Shown piece by piece: positions 23,684 through 36,240 of a DNA stretch of 64,000 nt. Position 1 is the first letter of the stretch. Every line of letters starts with the position of its first letter. The stretch spans positions 115,111 through 179,110 of the forward strand of contig NW_027192213.1 in NCBI RefSeq assembly GCF_041956535.1, in the 5' to 3' direction. A program made the position numbers and the translations under genes. This stretch comes from Calcarisporiella thermophila CBS 279.70 (Eukaryota > Calcarisporiellomycota). The notes beneath the pieces are model-generated. The model did no database searches. It saw nothing but the letters and a program-made list of their open reading frames with translations, and was not told where the DNA came from.

Positions 23684-25306
23684 CTACGAGTGCATCCCGA
23701 AGATGCGAAGATTGCCCAGATGCGTGCCGTCGCTGGACGCGTCGTCTCCGGCGTACGCTAGGTAGTACCGGGACGGGTGCCATGAAACCGTGTTGATGGC
23801 TGCAGTGCACGGGATCTTAAACACCGACAGCCCGGTCTCCACATCAGACTAAGGAAGCCCGCATGGGCGAGAGGATGAGTATGGCTCATTAGAGGGAGGA
23901 GGGGGATTCAACGGGTCGAGGGCGCTACTTACGATATCGATGACCAGGTCTTCCGATGCTGATGCGAGGAACCGCCCGTCGTGACTGAAACTGATCGTTC
24001 GCACTGGCCAGCTGTTGAAACATCATTAATCTCTCGGTCGCCACTCGTAAGACATGACTGACTACTTACTCGAGCTGATCTATGGTTCGAAGACAGGTGA
24101 ACTCTTTCATGTCCCACAGGCTCACCAGCGAGTCCGCACTCCCCGTCGCCAGATATCTATTTCGGAGAGGGCGGGTAGAAAAAACACTCAAACATGCCTG
24201 TGCACCCATGCTTTCGTGGCCACTTACCTCCCAGTAGGGTCCAGCTCCAGGCAATAGCAGTTGATCCCGTGAGCCCGAATGGTGTGTAAAAGCTTGAGAG
24301 AGGGGTACTCGAGAACCTTGACAGTCCCTTGGCCCGTAGTCATGAAGAAGAGATCCCCCTTCTTATTCCACGTGATCTCGTTTATCTATTGGAGAGAGGG
24401 GAGGTCAGAGATACGACGGTCAAGCGCCATAGGATGCGACGTGTTCATTTTAGTACCTCGACATTATTTTTGAGTGTTTTTTCGATTTTGAATGTCTGCG
24501 CATCAATGAAGTTGATGACGTCCTCCTTATTGCCTACTGCTATCTTGGTCCCATCCGCGCTCCAGCAAATATTGATATTTTCCCCATTGGTCTGAATGAT
24601 GTGATTGCACTTTGCCTCTATAGCATATTCTCTTAGCACTAGTTCCCATCGCAAATGCCATTGTGCGGCTCTACTTACGTCTTTGGTCCCATATTCTTAC
24701 CGTGCCATCACAACTTGCAGTCGCCAGCCGGTCTGGATGGGTAGGATCCCAGCGTAGCTGGTCTACGCTATCGGTGTGGCCTTTTAATTCATACGAATAC
24801 CGTACATCTGTCTGTAGCACAAGATACAGTAAAAAACAGGATCTATCTTGATTTTTTGCAATAGCATAGACTCACCCCTCGATCGGGCGTCCATATTCTA
24901 ACCGTTTTATCGACCGATCCAGAGGCAAGCTTCCTGCCCTCACAATTCCAGTGAACTGTATGGACTTTAGACTTGTGACCTCGGTACTCCTTCGTTGTGC
25001 GATTGCTGAAAGATTTATGGACCTGATTCGAATCATGGTTAAAAAAATGCATGCTTTCTCCGGAAAATGACGTACCCTCTGTAGATCGGGAGGTAGCTCG
25101 TCAACTTTAACCACCTTACGCTTCTCCTCCTCTTCTTCTTCCTCCACTACTGCATTTCTAGGGTCATCGAGCTGCGATGTTGTGCTCTTCTGATCTACAC
25201 CCGGCATTTTGCTGGCAATGTTAAAGGCAAAGGGAAATCCAAAATCGAGATTCTTCAGCTGTGCCACCGGTTTAATAGTCAAAACAAGCGAATCCCTTTT
25301 ACCCAT
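23684..25306 (-). CDS. THOC3: THO complex subunit 3 (THOC3/Tex1), WD40 protein
   Basis: Component of the THO/TREX complex that couples transcription to mRNA export in the nucleus. Eight exons: 25306-25076, 25022-24876, 24811-24679, 24617-24457, 24385-24228, 24156-24070, 24011-23933, 23848-23684; 386 residues. The propeller follows human THOC3 closely: KEYRGHKSKVHTVHWNCEG, KLASGSVDKTVRIW, LKGHTDSVDQLRWDP, TNGENINICWSADGTKIAVG, EINEITWNKKGDLFF, YLATGSADSLVSLWDM, DWPVRTISFSHDGRFLASAS and a last blade with NTVSWHPSRYYLAYAGDD. An internal Met at 25203 (MPGVDQ) is an alternative start. The first exon has an acidic Glu run before the propeller. It is divergent from the HSF gene, 268 bp away. Confidence 0.93.
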
Positions 25307-25574
25307 ATGGCAGTGTATTTTCAGTATATTTTATTTTTTTTAGATCTTTTCGAATATAATCCTCGTTTTTTTCCTCAATCGCTTCCCAATACACTTGATT
25401 CCAGCGTTATTACAGAAAGTTGCCTTTAATATCCCAGAGACTCTCAAGATCTCTCTCGTTCCTGACTAATTTTTTTTTGTGCTTAGGCGTCTGAGCCAAA
25501 GGTATGATCTAATTATTAAACTTAATTGGGATGATCGGTTGTTAATTGAAATACCATTTAGTGTAGCCCCAATC

Positions 25575-27219
25575 ATGCCTCGACGCAAGACACAGCAGCG
25601 TACTCCCACTCCTGAGCTTTTATCCCCCACGGCCACCCCTACTTCTGGTGCGATCAGCACTACCGTTTTTAACTCCTCTTCTGAAGGAGATCTTGTCCCA
25701 TCTAATGACCAAGTCGTGCTGCCAAAACGCCCCTTGATGAATCGATCGGTACCAGCTTTTTTGAACAAGCTATACAAGTATTACCGACGTTTTTCAGCAA
25801 AGCTCTCTTCATGTTTTTGGTAGCTAACCTTTTTTTTTTATTGAAAGTATGGTCAACGATCCTACTACCGATCCTCTTATTCATTGGGCAGACGACGGTG
25901 CTTCTTTTCTAGTCACTAAGCCTGAAGATTTTGCTAGAGAAGTGCTCCCGAAGTTCTTCAAACACAACAACTTCTCGAGCTTTGTTCGCCAGCTGAATAT
26001 GTATGGGTTCCACAAGGTGCCCCATCTACAGCAAGGTGTTTTGCAAGCGGATGAGGATGCAGAACGATGGGAGTTTAGCAACCCGCACTTCCAGCGAAAT
26101 CAGCCGGACCTTCTGTGTCTCGTTCAACGCAAGAAGGGTCGCGATTCCGATGATAGAGATCCGAACACCGTTGATTTGCAACGCATCCTAAACGAGATCG
26201 CCACTATCAAGAAGCACCAGCTACTCATTAGCTCGGAGCTACAGGATATCAAAAAAGAGAACCAGACATTATGGCGAGAGAGCCTGACCACGCGCGAACG
26301 CTATAAACGCCAACAGGATACGATCGATAAGATTCTTCGGTTCTTGGCGAGTGTGTTCTCATCCACACAGAAACGAACCACCATTGTTCCGAAGAAAAGA
26401 CTGCTGCTGGGCGACGTGGACACGGATTACGGTGTAGATAGCCAAGAGAAAGAGCATCAAGACGAGGGAGCTTCCAACATCTTTGATGCGGTGACGCCGC
26501 AAGAAGATGAAGGCCCACCCCATAAGCGGTTGAACAAGGCAGATCTGGTATCGAGCTCGGTAACGGCAGATGTGAGCAAATCCGCCCCAGGTAAATTGTG
26601 CATTTCTTCCCTGATAGTATAGCATTCGACCTTTATCCCTCCTCTAACCAACTCTTTAGCCACCAAAGCCGAGTTTCCTCTGGCGTTAAGTCCGACCTCG
26701 GAGAAGGCTCAGGCCGACCTTCTCAGTCACTTGAACCTCCCCTCCAATACAGAGACGAACATAAACCCCGATGCATTGAACCTCACCACCCTACCCCTTG
26801 ATTTCTCAGGCACCCTGAGCGGATTGCAGGGTCTTGACCTCAGCGGGCTCGATCTCGCATCGATCGCTTCCATCGCCTCGCTCTCGGGCCAGGGCAACCA
26901 CAATAACAGTGGTCTAGCCACCACCGCCGTCGATAGTCCCTCTGCTGCCGGTGATAGTGCCACCAGCTCTTCCGCATTAATTCTCCCCAACCACAACGCA
27001 AATTCCAGCCATCCACACCGAGTAAAAATCGAAGACATGCCAGAGCCCGCGGACACTAAATTCCGGGACGTCTCTTCGCTTGACGAGCAGGTGGATAGCC
27101 TACAGGCCGATATCGATAATTTGGTAGAGCAGCTAGGCATCGACCCGAGTGCGATATGGGATGACGTAGAGCTGGAAAAATTGGGTGCGGGTGACTTCCC
27201 GACGGGCGCGGGAGAGTAG
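25575..27219 (+). CDS. HSF1: Heat shock transcription factor (HSF1-like)
   Basis: Exons 25575-25777, 25848-26590 and 26660-27219 give 501 residues. The DNA-binding domain starts at VPAFLNKLYNMVNDP and includes the recognition-helix region HNNFSSFVRQLNMYGFHKV, then WEFSNPHFQRNQPDLL; residues about 57-160. The first intron splits the Asn codon of LYN, a conserved HSF segment. A leucine/isoleucine heptad region (about 180-240: LQRILNEIATIKKHQLLISS) fits the HR-A/B trimerisation coil. A basic KKRLLL patch may be a nuclear signal. The C-terminal exon is rich in Leu, Asp, Ser and Asn, ending in an acidic stretch with IWDDVELEKL, which looks like an activation domain. It should bind heat shock elements such as the one proposed for the HSP70 gene 8 kb away. 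Confidence 0.93.
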
Positions 27220-27449
27220 AAGAGAAGGAGAGCGTGGCAGGAATTCATATGGTAGTGGACATAAAGGTCATCCGTGTTTTACCGAATTAATAACTTTGGA
27301 GATTTTTTTCCCCTTCATTTTCTTGCTTTTCGTTTTTTTTTTTTCCTTGTATTTATATATTTTCGTTTAAAAAAAAATATAATGGAATAAAAGAAAAATC
27401 TCACAACTTTCTAGCCAAATAGCATGATTGAAAGCATACCAAGGCAACC

Positions 27450-29793
27450 CTATCGATCCCAGCACTCTTTTCGGATCACACCAAAAATCTTGTCCTTCAG
27501 CCACACGCCCCTCTCCTGTCGGATGTCAAGCTTCTTCTTCCCGCTCGGCGTGGTGATGACAAACTGCAGCCGTAACTCGCTCTCCTCCGCATCGCCCTTG
27601 TGCCCTGCCACCTCCACCACTCGGGCCTCAACCAGCCGCATCTCCTTGTCCCGCGTGATGACTCCGAGAGCCCGCTCGTCAATCTCTTCGACTCGCCATC
27701 TTGCTCGGCCGGCTTCCCCCAACCCCTCCTCTCCACTCTCCACCCCAGCCGGAGGAATGCCTAAGACGGCATTCCCCACCTCGCATACCAGTCTCAGACA
27801 CGCTACACTCGCCTCTCTTGAGACGATTTCCTCGAATTTCTCCAGGTTAGTCAAGGCGAGGGGGGCTGAGGAGGCGGGCAGATGCGCAAAGATGGTCAGC
27901 GAAGTGCCAAGGGTAAAGCGCAACCGTGAACTGCCGAGTTTGACGAAAATGACATGGTACACTGGGCTTTTCTCCTGTTTCTCCTCCAGGCTCCCCGAAT
28001 AAATACGGGGCAGTCCTTCAAAGTGGAAGCCCACCTCCATCCCCAGCCGCCTATACGGCTCGAGCGCTCTCCTGATGATGTCACGCACGCGTTCACAGAA
28101 GATCCCATATCGCAAGAGTTGCAGAGGCTGTACGAAGACGAGAGGGGGAGACTGCAATTTCGAAAGGTCTAGTTTGCCGGACTGGAGGACTCGTTTTTTG
28201 CGTTGAGCAAGGGTGAGGCGATGATGACGGCGAAGCATGAGTTGCATGGCGAGTTTGATGATAGCGCAGGAGGCAGAGGGGTATGAATAGGGTGTGCTAG
28301 CGGGAGCTGGGGAGAGGGTGGAGGGGTTGGATTTGACCCAGCGTAGAATTAATTCAGAGTTGGCGTCGACTTGGATAGCGATTTCGTTTTCGGAGATACG
28401 AGTACTGCTTGAGGATAAGCCTTTGGCTTCCTTTACAACCTGATAAACAGACCAAAAAAAAAGCCATCAGTAATCGAGTTCCCGCGGAAAGGAGCTATTT
28501 CAATTTGCCTCTTGCAGCAGCTCGGTTTCGAAAACAGTCGACTGGGCAGCTAATAGTTGATGGTGCATCGAATCTTCATCGTAGCTCTCCGCATCTCTCA
28601 AGCATACTTCAGATATAATGTATATCGTTAGTGAAACGCGGTGAGAATAAGAGGCAAGCCATGCAAACTCTACCCTCTTCTTCTTCCTCAACCTGTCCAA
28701 ATAACCCCACAATGGAGTTTCGCTTCTCGTTGACTTTGTTTTGTTGTTGTTTTGGATTGAGATGATTGCTGAAGGTAGAATATGCATTCTGTACGAGCTG
28801 TATCCTGAGGTGCCGGCGAACTGCATGCGGAAGAGCGAGTTGTATTTTCTCCTCGTTTTCTATGGCACGGCCAACTTCCCCTATGGTGCGCTCGCGAATA
28901 ATCTCGGCAAACGTAGACTCATTGAATGTGGAGCCTACCCATTTCATGCAGGTGGTCATTAGTAAAATAGTAGGCGAGCCTCAATCATTTTCCTTACCAA
29001 AGCCGAATCCATACTGTACAAAAAATTTCCCAGTCGGTGCCCCGGGATAGCTTCCAGGTCCTATAATGATCCAATTGTCACGTCGGAGCTTCAGGGTTTC
29101 GTCCCAAAATCTCTTCTCTCTATCCACAACCCTCTCGAGCGAGTCCGCCGACCCCAGTAATAGATCGGCAGCCTGCGTCAACTGTTTTCGTTTTCCACCC
29201 ATCCCAAGCCGAAGCCCTTCAAGCTGGGCACGCACGCTTGGCTTTGGCTTTTGGATATAGGTAGAGTTGACAGTATTGGGCGCCAGCGGGCCCATGGTGT
29301 GAGACGAGCCGTACGGCTTGGATTGAGCAAGCAAGATGTTCACCACATCAAGAGCAATAGATATCTCATTACATGCCTGGTTGAGTCTCTGTAAAACGGT
29401 CCCTCTCATCTCGCCCACTAAGTCTTTCTGTGGGGCACCGGGGATTGGAGTGGCCGAGGATTTGGACGAATCGTATGCTATCAGCGTCGACGATACGGAT
29501 TGTTGATCATTGGGGGAGGAATCGGGTGCTTGGGATTTGAGTTTTGTCTGGGTGATAAATTTGAGATCGCCGCGTTCGCCCCATATGCGATCTATGCTTT
29601 TGCTAAGCTGGTGGGCAGCATTCTCCTCTCTGGAATTGAATCAACAAGATTAATGATGCATCACATTGTAATCAGTGGAAAACGGTGCATACTCCTTGTA
29701 TATTTCCTCGCCAGTTTCGGTAATATCATATGTTTTGGAGTCGCTTCGCGTTTCTATGGTTAGCTTGAGCCGCTTGGGCAACGATCCATCCAT
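27450..29793 (-). CDS. MED17: Mediator subunit 17 (Med17/Srb4)
   Basis: Head-module scaffold of the RNA polymerase II Mediator complex. Exons 29793-29693, 29629-28998, 28934-28674, 28606-28509 and 28439-27450 give 693 residues. The start MDGSLPKRLKLTIE and TGEEIYKE resemble other Med17 N-termini. The core has ALDVVNILL, LLGSADSLERVVDREKRFW and LKLRRDNWIIIGPG, then FFVQYGFG. Later come AQSTVFETELLQE and the C-terminal region with LMLRRHHRLTLAQRKK, SPPLVFVQPLQLLRYG and KFEEIVSREASV. The intron between 28508 and 28440 seems to start with GC (GAG|GCAAAT), the only donor that keeps the frame I expect; the others are GT-AG. Family call rests on remembered Med17 alignment and is fairly strong. Confidence 0.82.
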
Positions 29794-30440
29794 CGGAACG
29801 ACTATACCGTATTTCTTAATACGCTAAAACAGATAATTTTATTGAGACGCGATAGCTGAGCCAAGCCACCCTCTGTGTCCCATTCCATTTGATAGATCGA
29901 CTGCAACGCGCATCCTATCTTTCTAACCGTTCCTCACCTCATGAACCCAGTGATTATCTCATTTTTCTCTTCATTTGTATAGTTATTTACGCTTATTTAC
30001 ACATCTGTAATCTTAACATCATCCGAGTCGAAACCATATAAATAATCACTTTCTGATTATTAGTCGACCTTGTAAGTAATCTCCACACGGACTCTGGCCT
30101 CTTGCCACACTGAGATTTTTCAATCTTAATGAGTTTCGTGCATGGTGCCAATAGAACAATCTTTCAATGTTATTTGAGAAGAGACTGGAGAAGCCCCATT
30201 CGGTTTCTCTAAGTGCCCTAAGGAAGCTTTACTGATGCTGTTTTCTACCTCTCTCTCCCAATAGCCTTATTTATTGCCTCTATGCTTTTCTTGGACAGCC
30301 TCAAGTTCACCCTGCTTTGATGAATACGACTCCATAGGAAGAATATAACTGAGCATCCATCCATATCAATCATCTTGCCTCTCCACCCTCTTTCCTAATT
30401 TACCCTTCCTCTTCATTCCCCTCTTCCAATTTCCCCTTCA
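29794..30440. other. Divergent promoter region MED17 / ATG1
   Basis: 647 bp between two diverging genes. Pyrimidine-rich (CT) stretches just before the ATG1 start resemble fungal leader sequences. No gene seen. Confidence 0.45.
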
Positions 30441-33401
30441 ATGTCAGGAAGCAGCAGAAAGGCACCGCCAGATGAGGCACAGAAGGTGGGGGATTATATA
30501 CTCGGCGATGAGATTGGCCGTGGATCCTTTGCAGTCGTCTACAGGGGACGTCATAAGGTAAGTATCTGTTCTAGCGCAACAATGCATTTGGATTTAACAA
30601 AAATTCCCCATCTAGACAAACGGCGGTATGGTGGCGGTGAAGGCGGTGCAGCGATCCAAGTTGACCAAGAAGTTATTGGAGAACCTGGAATCGGAAATCG
30701 CCATTTTGAAAGGGATCCAACATGATCATATTGTTGAGTTGCTCGAATGGAGGGTAAATGAGAGGAGATGGAACATGAAACAATTCGGCCTCATTAAATC
30801 ACTCTTTTCCTTGATGGTAGAATGGAGATAATGTTATCCATCTGGTTATGGAGTTTTGTTCTCTAGGAGATCTTTCGGGTTATATTCGACGAAATCGTGC
30901 CTCAAGCGGTGGGTCGGGCTCAGCGGTGTTGGGCCTACCCGAGGCCACAGTGAAGCACTTTTTGCGGCAGCTAGGTAATGTCTCTTTTTTACGGGAATTG
31001 ACCACATTGACTCACAATATTTCCTGTGATAGCGTCTGCGATTGAATTCCTCCGCACGATGAATGTTGTTCACCGTGATATTAAGCCTCAGAATTTATTA
31101 CTACAACCTGCTACCAAGCAGTCGGAGGCCAAGCTCAAATCCGATCTGCCTGTGCTAAAGGTTGCTGATTTCGGGTTTGCTCGTCTATTGCCGTCACATA
31201 GTCTCGCAGAGACACTTTGTGGATCACCTCTCTACATGGCTCCCGAGATCCTTGCCTACGAAAAGTACGATGCCAAAGCCGATTTGTGGTCTGTAGGGAC
31301 AGTGCTCTACGAGATGATCGTTGGACGCCCCCCGTTTCGCGCACAGAATCACTTGGAACTGCTCAAGAAAATTGAGAAAAATAACGATCGGATACGCTTC
31401 CCCGATGAGGAACCCTCGGGCAACGTCTATGCTTCCTTCAGGCCTATTTCTGACGAATTGAAGGACTTAATACGAAAACTGCTAAAGCGGAACCCTGTGG
31501 CTCGGATATCTTTTGAAGAGTTCTTTTTGCACCCGTTTGTCGTGAAAGACACTATCGGAGCTCCGGCGGTGGAAGAGAGAGAAACTGCCCCGAAAAGACT
31601 GCAGGTGACGCCTTCATCGACTTCAATCACGACAGGAGCACAAAAAGCAGCTGCAAGTGCGGGTATTAGTACAGGTGCGGGGATAGGGACTGTTGCGAGC
31701 TCGGGAAGAAACGAAGAGGTTGCGATCTCTGCCCCCCCGGCATCGACACCCCTGGTTTCGAATTCCGAGCATCCCCCTTTCGCCCTCCTCTCGACTGGGA
31801 GTGGCAGCACTGGGCGGTCTTATCCCCTCACTCCGCAGGAATCTGCGTCGCGAAATCCACGGCGGAGCGAGATGGACCCACCCTTTGCCATGTATACAAT
31901 GGAGGATCGCAATTTTACACGGGAATCCTCCCAGCAATCCGAGCCCATCCAGCAGCGCTCTCGGAACGCCCCAATACCTATGTATCTAGACAATCGGTAC
32001 TCCAACGGAGAGGGTCGCACGAGCGGTGGAGCTGAATTGATGTCTTCGTCGGCACAGACTTTCCCCAGCCCTGATCTCGGGGCTCCTCCGTTTGCCCATA
32101 GCCCCACCTCGTCGCCCTCCAATGCATTCAAGTCCTCAACGAGGGAGCGAGCGGAGCGTGAGCGGAAACGAAACTCGACGGCGAGCCAAACCTCAGCCTC
32201 TGATATGCGCCGCGTGGAGGATGACATTATAGTCGCACGAGAGTACGTGGTGATCGAGAAGAGAGCGGTGGAGGTGAATGCGTTGGCGGATGAATTGGCC
32301 GCCTCTCCCAGCACAACCACCCCGTCTCGGCCCTCCTCGTTCGATTCCGGGCAGACCGGCCAGGGTGCCATCGTAGGCTCAACCCCGCCTACCCATACCG
32401 CGATTTCCTCCACCACTGGCCCCGTCGCCATGATCCGCGGCCGCTCCACCTCTACCGCCAGTGGGTCGCCCCTTGACCTGGTCGGAACACCTCCTCCATT
32501 TGCTCGACAGCCGTCGTGGCCTCGCTCTGGGCCCTCGGCCACGTCTGCGTTGGCACGGGCTCTTTCGATGGCGTCTGCGCGGCTGTTTGGTGCTGGAGTG
32601 AGTCCGCCCCAGTCTGCGCCCTTTGTCGGTGCAATGCATTTTGGGGAGTCGAATGACGAGGAGGAGAATTCGGTCGTCAGGGAGCTCGAGGACATCTACG
32701 AAAAGGCCGTGGCGGTGATGCTTCTCGCGGACACAAAGCTCCCTTTTCTTCTCCCTCAAACACCCCAATCTTCCACCATTGCGCAGTGGCTTCAGGCCTC
32801 GCTGCAGTCTGCGCCCACCTTTCCCTCACCGGCCGAAGCCGCCTTCCTGCTCTATTTGAAGTCGCTCGCCCTGCTTCAATACGGTATGTCCGTTGCGAAG
32901 TCATATTGGGAAAACATGAGGATTCGCCGGGGCCGCATCGCCTCGGTCCGGGTCAACAACATTGTGCAGCTGATTCGCGACCGCTTCAACGAGTGCCTTG
33001 AGCGCGCGGAGATTGCAAAATCGCGCTGTGACCCCTCTTCCTCTCCGGCTTCCGAATCAGAAACGTGTGGGATGGTGGAAAAGATACTGTATGAGAGTGC
33101 GTTGGACATGAGCCGAGTCGCGGCCATGAATGAGATGACGGGGCAGCTGAGCGGATGTGAACGAGCCTACGAGATGGCGCTAGGGTTACTGAAGGCCATT
33201 TTGGACGAGGCTGGCCGCGAAGAAGACTACCCCCTGGAGGAGAAGGATCGCCGAGTAGTGAATAAATGTGAGTTCGATTCCCTTTGCACCCTGACCTTTT
33301 GAGCTTACACTGATCTATGTGTTGCTTTAGTTATTGGATCGATCATGATTCGCCTTGGGCAGCTACGCAAGAAATTGGCCGAGCTTCAGGCTTACGAATG
33401 A
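30441..33401 (+). CDS. ATG1: Autophagy-initiating Ser/Thr kinase Atg1 (ULK family)
   Basis: Exons 30441-30557, 30616-30753, 30821-30974, 31033-33267 and 33331-33401 give 904 residues. The kinase domain (about residues 15-285) shows [25 protein letters not shown] (ATP lysine), [29 protein letters not shown] (catalytic loop), [10 protein letters not shown] (DFG) and [12 protein letters not shown] long Ser/Pro-rich linker (about 300-680) includes PPFA repeats. The C-terminal region ([16 protein letters not shown], then [25 protein letters not shown]) fits the tandem MIT-like domain that binds Atg13. TOR-controlled start of autophagosome formation is the known family role. The N-terminal kinase ends with FLHPFV, as usual. 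The last short exon is placed by the GTGAGT donor at 33268. Confidence 0.94.
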
Positions 33402-34013
33402 CCTGTGCCTTTTTTGTTTGAATTTATTTCGATGACTTAGTCTTAGCTTAAATTAGTTAGAAAGCGGAGCTATTGCTTGTTTGTTTTTCATATCATTTCT
33501 ACTTTTCTTCTTCCCTCTGTTTATTGAATCAATTGTATAATTTTTCTCTGATCATAACCATTTTTATACTTTTCTCTTATCGACTTGGACTTTTTTTTTT
33601 GAGTTTCCTTTTTATTCTTAACATTTGTAGTTTTCCAATGAGTTTCTTTACCTTGATAATGGTGCCTTTTCTTCTTTTTTGTTGGTGACTACCATTGAGT
33701 GTAGATGATTCTCAGCTAAGTATTTATTATTCACTCTTTTTTTTCCCTATTATAATATATATATTTCTTTTTCTTTTAAGAAAATGCACAGGCTGGTTAC
33801 TCCATGAGAATGGAACAAACGTGCTTCTCTATAGTACTATATTATCAAAATATATATATTTTTTGGATTGAGGGTTAGGTGAGAAGATGGTGTGGGGTAC
33901 GGAATATTACAAACATCGCAAATAAAATGCAAGTATTTTCTTAGAAATGCAAAGGATCACTTTTAATTTTTGCAACTAGAAGAGAATGGCGTCGGCGGTG
34001 GAGGGGGCCCCGC
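33402..34013. other. Convergent intergenic region ATG1 / UAP1
   Basis: T-rich and AT-repeat DNA (for example the ATATAT runs at 33762 and 33851) between two 3' ends. No gene seen. Confidence 0.5.
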
Positions 34014-35593
34014 TTAGAACTTCTCCAAGTCCTCAACGCGCTCAATCACGGCAGGCGCCACGATGGTCTTCCCGCGTAGCACATCGAGCCCCTCCCCGGA
34101 GTAGGACACCAGCGGCGAGATCTCGAACTCCTCCACCTCTCCAACCACCGTCCCTCCAGCTTGCTCGACGAATCGCGTGTGTTGCTGCACCATATCCCGG
34201 CGCGACGTCTCAGGACAGTCCACCCCAGTGCCCGGCGCGTTTTTGAGCGGCGAGAATTCGTCCCTCCGCTCCACCTCGAACACCGCCATCCGCTCGGTGA
34301 AGGGAAACACGTCAAACACGAACATCTCCATCTTGAGGCCATTGGGCTTCGCGGGGATGATTTGCTCACCCGTGGCCACGTCGATGCACTTGATCTTCTT
34401 TTTCGCGATGTGGTACTCGAGGCGAGCCTCAAACCCTTTGACGGCCCTCAAAAAGTCGAGGGTGTAGAAATGGTTGGCGATGTTGGCAGCCCTGAAGGCC
34501 AGTTGTCCGTTTGGCTCCGTGCGGGAGGCGATTTCCTCGTCAATTTCCGAGTACTCCACCACCCCAAACTTGCCATTGCGCAAACAGACAACCCCAACGG
34601 GCTCGGTAGGGCATGCCTTCGGCACCGTCTTTGCGCCACAGTCGGCATTCTTCGAGACGCAGTAGCCGATGAACACCGGGTCGGCCACACGAACGAGACA
34701 GTTATCCACGCAGTATGCGTGAAGATAGGTCACTCCTCGCTCAGCCATGGAGTCAAGGACGTGGTGCTTGCGCAATGCCTCATAGACTCCACCATTCCCG
34801 TCGGGCGCGGAGGTGAGCTGGCTCTTCGACTCTAAGAGGATCTTTCCGTCCATTGAAAAGCACGGGAGCGTACCTGTGACCATGGAAGCCATGTGAGTAT
34901 TGGTCATTCTAAAAGATAAAGGATGCATCACGACTCGATGGACAAGTTACCTTGGTCGAAAAATGTAACGTTTTTCTCCTCAAGCCCGAAGAAGTTGTGC
35001 TCTTTGAAGAACTTTTCGGTTTCTGCGCGGGTAGGACCACTGGTCATGACATACCATGGAATCACAACATCGCCATCGCGTTTGCCAGCCCGGCGTGCTG
35101 CCAGCTCTTGCAGTTTCCTGATTCTCTCCGCTTGGATCTGGAATAGGGATTTTCTGCTCGGGAGGCTGATGTCATAACATCCTTTCGGAGCACTGGAGCC
35201 CAAGCGGGTTCCCTGCCCTCCAGCAAGGAGGATGACCCCGACTTTGTTTTGGGCAATCAGATCCATTCCAATCTTTTCCCAGGTGGCAACCTGCTCCGCA
35301 TCTGCAGAGAGGCGCGAATCGAAAACATTTTCTGGAAGGGGCGAGACATCGCAGCGAGAGGGTTGCTTAGCCCCTTCGGTTGCCAGCTTGTAGATGTGGT
35401 TGCAGCGCTCTACATCTAGATGCGAGAGTTGCTGGAATAAACTATTCTTTTCCGATATGGACAGCTCGTCCCAAAATGCAAGGAGATGCTCTTGTCCAGC
35501 GGCAGCCAGTTTGCTCCTCAGGGCATCTAGCTGTTCATTAGAAAAGGAATTCGTGTTCTCATTCGCCCGGTTGGGGTTCGATGTTCCGTTCAT
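34014..35593 (-). CDS. UAP1: UDP-N-acetylglucosamine pyrophosphorylase
   Basis: Cytosolic enzyme making UDP-GlcNAc from UTP and GlcNAc-1-phosphate, the precursor of chitin, GPI anchors and N-glycans. Exons 35593-34951 and 34873-34014 give 500 residues, the usual size. The nucleotide-binding loop VILLAGGQGTRLGSSAPKG is present, followed by KSLFQIQAERI, IPWYVMTSGPT, FFKEHNFFGL, the FFDQGTLPCFS segment across the intron, APDGNGGVYEAL, YLHAYCVDNCLVRVADP, AFRAANIANHF and KMEMFVFDVFPF. Together these are the eukaryotic UAP signature. An upstream in-frame Met at 35698 lies in pyrimidine-rich leader-like DNA and its hydrophobic extension has no counterpart in this cytosolic family, so I start at 35593. 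The gene diverges from the repeat-precursor gene, 647 bp away. Confidence 0.95.
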
Positions 35594-36240
35594 CTTGATG
35601 GAGAGAGTTGGTTGGAATGGAATGCAAAGAATATGCAGGGGAAAAAAAAAAGAAGAAAGGAGAAAAAAGTGAGAGGGAAGGATGAGCAAAGAGAGCAAAT
35701 GTGATGAGGTCTTGAATTGGGCCTTCGCTTAAAAGATATATAGCAGGAATAAGGCTTCAACCCAGCCTCCGAAAAGGGCGCAAATCCATTGGAGGGTGAA
35801 GAAAATTCATATATTATGGTTCTATTTATAAATGTCAAAGCCGATGGGATGACAAACAAGAAGTCTGGTAAACAGTCCTTTCTCGACGCAGCATCGGATC
35901 GTTCCAATTTCCCGCCCTCCATAGCGAGCGGGCAAGGGAGAGCCTTACCTGCGAGGGGTTGGAATGTGTCGAGCCGAATTGGCCTGAACCGTGCGCTCGT
36001 TTGCGAAAAATTTCGTCTGCATGCTTCCCAACATTCAATCGTTCCACGCCTGAAAAATGCACTGGAATGTGAGAATTTATAAAGATACAGTCCCCTTGTT
36101 AAAATGTATCCTTTAGCCAAATTTTCCTTCTTTTCCCTTTTCTCTCTCTCCCTTGTACCTCTTCCTCTCTTTTGCATCCCCTCCTGACTCGCCCCCCCTC
36201 TTTTCCATCGACGCTTGTTTTTAATTATATATAGTATAGT
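35594..36240. other. Divergent promoter region UAP1 / repeat precursor
   Basis: 647 bp. A TATA-like AATTATATATAGTATAG lies at about 36222-36238, immediately before the ATG of the precursor, too close to act as its TATA box for that start; it may instead mean that the true first exon or transcription start differs. Pyrimidine-rich blocks flank it. Confidence 0.4.

Noticed and set aside
35594-35698. N-terminal extension of UAP1 from Met at 35698
   Set aside because: Hydrophobic stretch arises from a pyrimidine-rich leader; UAP1 is cytosolic and family alignments start near 35593.
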